Assembly (NCBI GenBank): GCA_900546435.1
Contig: URCQ01000026.1
Coordinates: 1-29,498, forward strand
Length of the DNA stretch: 29,498 bases
Direction of reading: 5' to 3'
Source of the DNA: an uncultured Pseudobutyrivibrio sp.
GTDB lineage: Bacteria; Bacillota; Clostridia; Lachnospirales; Lachnospiraceae
The notes beneath the pieces were generated by a model. That model searched no databases. It saw nothing but the letters and a program-made list of their open reading frames with translations, and was not told the origin of the DNA. Position 1 is the first letter of the stretch; each line of letters begins with the position of its first letter. Positions 25,124 to 29,498 of this stretch are shown piece by piece. Made by a program: the position numbers and the translations under genes.

Positions 25124-26956
25124 ATGAAACAATCAAGAGATGACATTCGTAATATTGCCATTATCGCCCACGTCGATCATGGTAAAACAACACTTGTAGA
25201 TGAATTATTAAAACAAAGTGGCGTGTTCCGTGCCAACCAGGACGTTGCAGAACGTGTCATGGATTCCAATGATATCGAGCGTGAGCGTGGTATCACAATC
25301 CTGTCAAAAAATACAGCTGTTTATTACAAAGATACCAAAATCAACATCATTGACACCCCAGGGCATGCCGATTTCGGTGGAGAAGTAGAACGTGTTCTTA
25401 AGATGGTAGATGGTGTCGTTCTCGTTGTTGACGCTTTTGAAGGTGCTATGCCACAGACCAAATTTGTTCTTATGAAAGCGCTCGATTTGGATCTTCCTGT
25501 TATCGTTTGTATCAACAAAATTGACCGCCCGGAAGCAAGACCTGACGAAGTAATTGACGAAGTTTTAGAGCTTTTCATGGATTTAGACGCATCCGATGAA
25601 CAGCTTGACTGTCCATTTGTCTATGCCTCTGCAAAAGAAGGTTTTGCAGTGCTTAGTCTGGAAGATGAAAGAAAAGACATGGTGCCATTATTTGAAACCA
25701 TCATCGATTATATTCCGGCACCAACAGGTGATCCTGACCTTGGAACACAGGTTTTGATTAGTACCATCGATTACAACGAATATGTTGGTCGTATCGGTAT
25801 TGGTAAGGTGGATAACGGTTCTCTCCGTATCAACCAGGAAGTCGCTGTCGTGAACCACCACGAGCCGGACAAGTTAAAAAAGGTACGTATCAACAAATTA
25901 TATGAATTTGATGGTCTGGAAAAAGTAGATGTCGAGGAAGCTCACATTGGTTCTATCGTTGCCATTTCCGGTATTGCAGATATCCACATCGGAGATACCA
26001 TCTGTAACCCGGATGATCCACAGCCAATCCCATTCCAGAAGATTTCAGAACCTACGATTTCTATGAACTTTATTGTCAATGACAGTCCACTTGCCGGACA
26101 GGAGGGAAAATACGTTACTTCCCGTCATATCCGTGACCGTTTGTTCAAGGAATTAAATACGGATGTATCTCTTCGTGTGGAAGAGACAGATTCCCCAGAC
26201 AGCTATAAAGTTTCTGGACGTGGAGAATTGCATTTATCTGTTCTTATTGAGAATATGCGCCGTGAAGGATTTGAATTTGCTGTTTCAAAAGCAGAAGTAC
26301 TTTATCATACCGATGAAAATGGCAAAAAATTAGAGCCAATGGAACGTGCGTATGTCGATGTTCCTGATGAATTTACCGGTTCTGTCATTGAAAAGCTCAG
26401 TCAGCGAAAAGGCGAGCTTCAGAACATGACACCAATTACCGGTGGTTACACCCGAATTGAGTTTTTGATTCCAGCACGTGGTCTGATCGGCTATCGTGGC
26501 GAATTTATGACCGATACCAAGGGAAATGGTATTATCAATACCATTTTTGAAGGCTACGCTCCTTACAAGGGCGATATTGCTTATCGTAAACAAGGTTCTT
26601 TGATTGCCTTCGAATCCGGCGAATCTGTTACTTACGGATTGTTCTCCGCACAGGATCGTGGAACACTCTTTATCGGCGCTGGTGAAAAAGTATATGCCGG
26701 CATGGTAATCGGTTCTTCTTCCCGTGCAGAAGACATCGAGTTAAACGTTTGTAAAAAGAAACACTTAACCAACACCCGTTCTTCTTCTGCCGACGAAGCA
26801 TTGACACTTGTTCCACCAAGAGTCCTTAGCTTAGAGCAGGCGCTCGACTTTATTGATACCGATGAGCTTCTTGAAGTAACACCGGAAAGCCTGCGTATCC
26901 GCAAGCGTATTCTGGATCCTACCTTAAGAAAGAGAGCAAACTTTAATAGGAAGTAA
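25124..26956 (+). CDS. typA: Translational GTPase TypA/BipA
   Basis: 610 residues, full length. A ribosome-binding GTPase involved in 50S assembly and stress growth. G motifs: AHVDHGKTT (G1), RGITI (G2), DTPGHADF (G3), NKID (G4) and a YASAKEG G5 region; then the EF-G-like domains (GRGELHLSVLIENMRREGFE) and the BipA C-terminal domain (RKKHLTNTRSSSADEAL). The start at 25124 follows AAGGA; an in-frame ATG at 25082 would add 14 residues with no site. Confidence 0.97.
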   Translation: MKQSRDDIRNIAIIAHVDHGKTTLVDELLKQSGVFRANQDVAERVMDSNDIERERGITILSKNTAVYYKDTKINIIDTPGHADFGGEVERVLKMVDGVVLVVDAFEGAMPQTKFVLMKALDLDLPVIVCINKIDRPEARPDEVIDEVLELFMDLDASDEQLDCPFVYASAKEGFAVLSLEDERKDMVPLFETIIDYIPAPTGDPDLGTQVLISTIDYNEYVGRIGIGKVDNGSLRINQEVAVVNHHEPDKLKKVRINKLYEFDGLEKVDVEEAHIGSIVAISGIADIHIGDTICNPDDPQPIPFQKISEPTISMNFIVNDSPLAGQEGKYVTSRHIRDRLFKELNTDVSLRVEETDSPDSYKVSGRGELHLSVLIENMRREGFEFAVSKAEVLYHTDENGKKLEPMERAYVDVPDEFTGSVIEKLSQRKGELQNMTPITGGYTRIEFLIPARGLIGYRGEFMTDTKGNGIINTIFEGYAPYKGDIAYRKQGSLIAFESGESVTYGLFSAQDRGTLFIGAGEKVYAGMVIGSSSRAEDIELNVCKKKHLTNTRSSSADEALTLVPPRVLSLEQALDFIDTDELLEVTPESLRIRKRILDPTLRKRANFNRK

Positions 26957-26967
26957 GGGAATAAACA

Positions 26968-27012
26968 AACGCGTTGGGTCGATAGATTTCTATCAGCCCA
27001 ACGCGTTTTATT
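26968..27012. terminator. Strong terminator after typA, probably bidirectional
   Basis: Outer stem AACGCGTTGGG/CCCAACGCGTT (11 bp, 26968-26978 and 26997-27007) continued by GATAG/CTATC, followed by TTTTATTTATT on the plus strand and TTTGTTTATT on the minus strand. Confidence 0.92.
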
Positions 27013-27051
27013 TATTCTCCGTAGAATCCCGTATCTGCAATCTCCTTTACA

Positions 27052-27324
27052 TTAAGCAGCATCTTCAATTTTTACCTCCTTGATCGGTGTCAAAAATTCA
27101 TCTACATCATAATACAGATTATCAAGTATGGGAATCAAGTCAATATATTCCTCCACTTCATCAAGGTCATGATATTTTACCATGACAACAAGATAACCAT
27201 GATCCCATTCTAGGATTTTGGTATATCTTTCCAATCGCTTCGATGTCATAAATTTAATTTTTTCCGTTTTATACTCGAAGATAGTATATACACCATTATT
27301 GGTAAGGATTGCATAATCATCCAT
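27052..27324 (-). CDS. Small hypothetical protein
   Basis: 90 residues from the ATG preceded by GGAAGGGTGG. It opens MDDYAILTNNGVYTIFEYK and is acidic and aromatic-rich with no membrane segment or signal peptide. I do not recognise the family with certainty. It has its own probable promoter 118 bp upstream and lies in the AT-rich accessory end of the window. Confidence 0.68.
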   Translation of the reverse strand: MDDYAILTNNGVYTIFEYKTEKIKFMTSKRLERYTKILEWDHGYLVVMVKYHDLDEVEEYIDLIPILDNLYYDVDEFLTPIKEVKIEDAA

Positions 27325-27441
27325 TGTTGTCCACCCTTCCACGATTAACTTCTAAAACATCCTCTAACCTAATTGAGGAATATATTCGCTATTCTAGTCT
27401 TCACAAAATCACTGGCATCACTTTTCTTTACCATGTTCAAC

Positions 27442-27470
27442 AATATAATAACATATATAAAAACTGGCAA
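27442..27470 (-). promoter_or_regulatory. Promoter for the small hypothetical gene, embedded in a terminator
   Basis: Minus-strand TTGCCA (27465-27470) and TATATT (27442-27447), 17 bp apart. TTGCCA is in the 3' arm of the preceding terminator hairpin. The leader would be about 110 nt. Confidence 0.5.
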
Positions 27471-27494
27471 TCAGTATAACATACCAATTACCAG
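27455..27494 (-). terminator. Terminator of the secreted-protein cluster
   Basis: Minus-strand CTGGTAAT/ATTGCCAG (8 bp with one G-U pair), with an inner GTAT/ATAC stem, followed by TTTTTATAT. It begins about 20 nt after the stop of the secreted-protein gene. Confidence 0.72.
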
Positions 27495-27514
27495 AAAATG
27501 ATTTGATTATTCAA

Positions 27515-28114
27515 CTAATCTGTAATGCTGGTGCTGACTTCTAATGACTCGCTTCCAACATTAACAACCAATGTAAAGCCTAATCCCTTATAATTAGAAA
27601 CTTCTTGATATAGATTCATTCCAACCCACGAACCATATACTGTTGTATTATAAAATCCCGTCTTCCAATAATGATAATAATTTGTCTGAGTAGAATACAA
27701 TCCTGCTGGCCAATTAGCCCCAACATACACTAATTGATTATTCGGTCCCAAATTATCTATCCAACATATTGTTGCATTATATGAATTGTTTTTTCGAATG
27801 GAATATTTTTTGCTTGCCCTCTCAGCAGTCAAAACGTGCATTTCTTTTATAACTCCATCCTGCTCAATCTCCATTGTTTCTAATGTAGCCTCAACCTCTA
27901 AGTCATTGCCATTCTTATCTTCCGCAACAATATATTGACTTATCTCATCCTCATTTAATTGTTCTGTCTCAACTGAGAGAATTTCTATCCCCTCATCCTC
28001 AATGCATTCATACAATTTCTGTTCCATATCTGTTTGCTCTTCTGCTTTTAAATTCATAGGAACAATTTGTAATTAACACATACACATTATTACAGCCACC
28101 CATTTTTTCTTCAT
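27515..28114 (-). pseudogene. Secreted protein gene with an in-frame stop in its signal peptide
   Basis: A perfect AGGAGG 6 nt before an ATG at 28114 starts MKKKWVAVIMCMC, then TAA at 28073-28075, then in the same frame LQIVPMNLKA-EEQTD and 180 open codons. Replacing the TAA with TTA (Leu, one base) would restore a normal Sec signal peptide with cleavage after NLKA. An ATG at 28057, five codons past the stop, could restart translation, but the product would lack a signal peptide. The mature part has an acidic N-terminal half and a C-terminal half rich in Tyr, Trp, Asn and Gly that looks like a beta-sheet domain; I do not recognise it. Ten bp after the upstream gene, so in an operon. Either a recent nonsense mutation or a sequencing error. 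Confidence 0.75.
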
Positions 28115-28124
28115 AAAAATCCTC

Positions 28125-28784
28125 CTACAACGTATTTTCTATGTAACTTATCAAATCATTTTTTTCACCTTTACATGAAAGCACATAGCACACCTCATTA
28201 TCCATAACATATGCAAGTGTATTCCCATTTCCAGAAATAAAGTATACTGTTCTTCCCTGTACCTCTGTTTCCTCAAAGGATTGCTTTTTTTCAGATATAA
28301 CACAATCATCAGTCAACACATTTCTCCACGCCTCGTCGCTTCCCAAATTAAATAAAGCATATATAAGAACTGTTGTTTCCCCCCATTGTTCCCCTTTTCT
28401 CTCTATAAAACTATATCCATCTTCATCCAACACGACTAAATATTCCTGCCCACCCATTAATAGAGTCCCCTTATTTGTTAGAAATGGACAAGTATCTTGC
28501 ACTTTTCTGTAGGATGTAGTTACTATACTATATCTTTTCTTATCAAACCTATAGTTGTGACCATCAAAGAATATGCTATCCACTTGTTCTGCATCACTTA
28601 TTTGGCTCGTTACAACTGGTAGCGACATTTCAGTAATAATATAATATATTCCTTTCTGATGTTGCCTTGTCATTGTTAGAATTTCATTTTGTACCATCAC
28701 ATCGGTTTTACCTTTTGTTCCAAGACAAACACACACTATCAATACAATTAAAATTCCTATTAAACTAATTATTTTCTTTTTCAT
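28125..28784 (-). CDS. Membrane-anchored hypothetical protein
   Basis: 219 residues. Residues 1-22 (MKKKIISLIGILIVLIVCVC) form a signal anchor or uncleaved signal peptide without a proper lipobox; the remainder is predicted outside the cell. It is a beta-rich domain containing an FDGHNYRFDKKRYSIV segment and LLMGGQEYLVVLDEDGYSF. Family not recognised. Its start overlaps the end of the upstream gene by 20 bp with GGGGAG as the binding site, so it is translationally coupled. Confidence 0.75.
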   Translation of the reverse strand: MKKKIISLIGILIVLIVCVCLGTKGKTDVMVQNEILTMTRQHQKGIYYIITEMSLPVVTSQISDAEQVDSIFFDGHNYRFDKKRYSIVTTSYRKVQDTCPFLTNKGTLLMGGQEYLVVLDEDGYSFIERKGEQWGETTVLIYALFNLGSDEAWRNVLTDDCVISEKKQSFEETEVQGRTVYFISGNGNTLAYVMDNEVCYVLSCKGEKNDLISYIENTL

Positions 28785-29451
28785 ACCTACTTACTCCCCT
28801 CTCAATTTTAAATTTAATAATTGCCAACACTAAAACTAGCATAAACGCATATAGTAATGGTAATATAACAATTTCCTGTCCCAATAAAATATGCATTGGG
28901 AATATGGTAAAACGACCACTCCATGCTATTACCGTCATCCCCAAAGTAAATATTAGACCAATCAATATAACAAGAAATATTGTTCTTTTGTATGCCTGTA
29001 CAATATCTCGACACTTCTGTTTATCATATATACTCAAATATCTGTCTGGGAAACATACCAATTTTATACCTGAGCCAATTTCTTTTATCGTCCCTGCAAT
29101 AACTGAAACAACAATTACAACAATTAATTGAATTATCAATGTAGGAATATCCAAGAGTATCCACAAACTACTTATTTCTCCCATCTGTTCTTCTTGTAAT
29201 AAAAAAAGCATCCATAGTATCCCTCCCCAAAGAAACAATAATATGCCAAGGCATAAACACTCACACCTAATTCGTTGTTTTTTCTTTTGTGGGTCTTCCA
29301 TCACGCCTAATAATATTTCCTCTGTCGTGCTTTTATATTGTTCTTCTTGTATTACCTCCCCATTTAAAATATCCGTTATTGATACACTCAAGGACTTGGC
29401 TAATTCTTGCAAATATATACTATCTGGTATGCCACGTCCCGTCTCCCTTAA
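28765..29451 (-). pseudogene. XRE-type HTH regulator with membrane domain, 5' end missing
   Basis: Reading back from 28765 the frame is open to a TAA at 29452-29454. The first residues, RETGRGIPDSIYLQELAKSL then SVSITDILNGE, are the end of an XRE-family HTH domain (normally W-E-x-G-x-x-x-P-D ... L-x-E-L-A-x-x-L-x-V-S-x-x-E-L-L-x-G-E). Helices 1-3 are absent and the sequence to the window edge (29455-29498) does not encode them in any frame. After the HTH end come a linker and four or five membrane segments (about residues 60-215). Without the recognition helix it could not bind DNA. A TTG or internal start could still produce the membrane part. Confidence 0.68.
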
Positions 29452-29498
29452 TTAAAGATATTGTTGGGTAAAAAAGAAAGGTCAGTCGATTTTGCCGA
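29452..29498. other. Unassigned sequence replacing the 5' end of the HTH gene
   Basis: 47 bases with stops in the relevant frame and no match to an HTH N-terminus. It could be the end of a mobile element or the product of a deletion. The window ends too soon to tell. Confidence 0.3.

Noticed and set aside
27418..27510. A minus-strand frame of 30 codons reading like a membrane segment (SGNWYVILIASFYICYYIVE)
   Set aside because: It has no ATG, and it coincides with the terminator hairpin and promoter spacer, whose AT-rich sequence explains the hydrophobic reading.
27515..28057. Resemblance of the Tyr/Trp-rich C-terminal domain to lactococcin 972-type bacteriocins
   Set aside because: Only loose composition and a YYHYW stretch suggest it; the length, the acidic N-terminal half and the neighbours do not fit, and no ABC exporter genes are present.

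Overview
The window looks like a chromosomal segment from a Lachnospiraceae-type gut Clostridium (Firmicutes). The evidence is the gene families (DUF5721, intracellular S8 subtilase, DegV, two-OB SSB-like protein, TypA), strong AGGAGG-type ribosome binding sites, sigma-A promoters with 17-bp spacers, a lysine riboswitch, and moderate GC. Most genes lie on the minus strand; only an alpha/beta hydrolase, a ZIP transporter and typA/bipA are on the plus strand. No rRNA, tRNA, CRISPR array or complete insertion sequence was seen. Species was not determined.

Layout. 1-3090: carbohydrate locus with a clan GH-A beta-galactosidase-like enzyme (runs off the left edge) and a GPH-family sugar symporter; between them, on the plus strand, lies the C-terminal scrap of an AraC regulator. 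3112-5960: degV-folC-nth operon behind a promoter decorated with GTGGTTTT repeats. 6004-8690: transglutaminase-like lipoprotein and M18 aminopeptidase downstream of a cold shock gene; the csp-apeB interval can form two mutually exclusive hairpins. 8983-17051: a co-directional run of a divergent ClpX, an HD-GYP phosphodiesterase with a C-terminal receiver, a large hybrid histidine kinase with receiver and Hpt domains, an S8 subtilase and DUF5721; this reads as a self-contained phosphorelay/c-di-GMP/proteolysis module. 17079-19928: MFS transporter, glycerophosphodiester phosphodiesterase and MgtC/SapB operon. 19955-21640: divergently transcribed hydrolase, then ZIP transporter. 21647-23671: dapA-dapB under a lysine riboswitch. 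23689-24939: corrinoid adenosyltransferase and an SSB-like protein. 25036-27012: typA/bipA with a strong terminator.

27052-29498 is visibly AT-richer and accessory in character: a small orphan gene, then a tight three-gene cluster (HTH-plus-membrane protein whose DNA-binding domain is broken, a single-membrane-segment protein, and a secreted protein whose signal peptide is interrupted by one in-frame TAA). All three encoded proteins would act at or outside the membrane, and two of the three genes look damaged.

The most interesting items are the ClpX-like/HD-GYP/hybrid kinase/subtilase run, the decaying secreted-protein cluster at the right edge, the AraC remnant, and a repeated architecture (three times) in which the -35 box of a gene lies inside the terminator hairpin of the gene before it.
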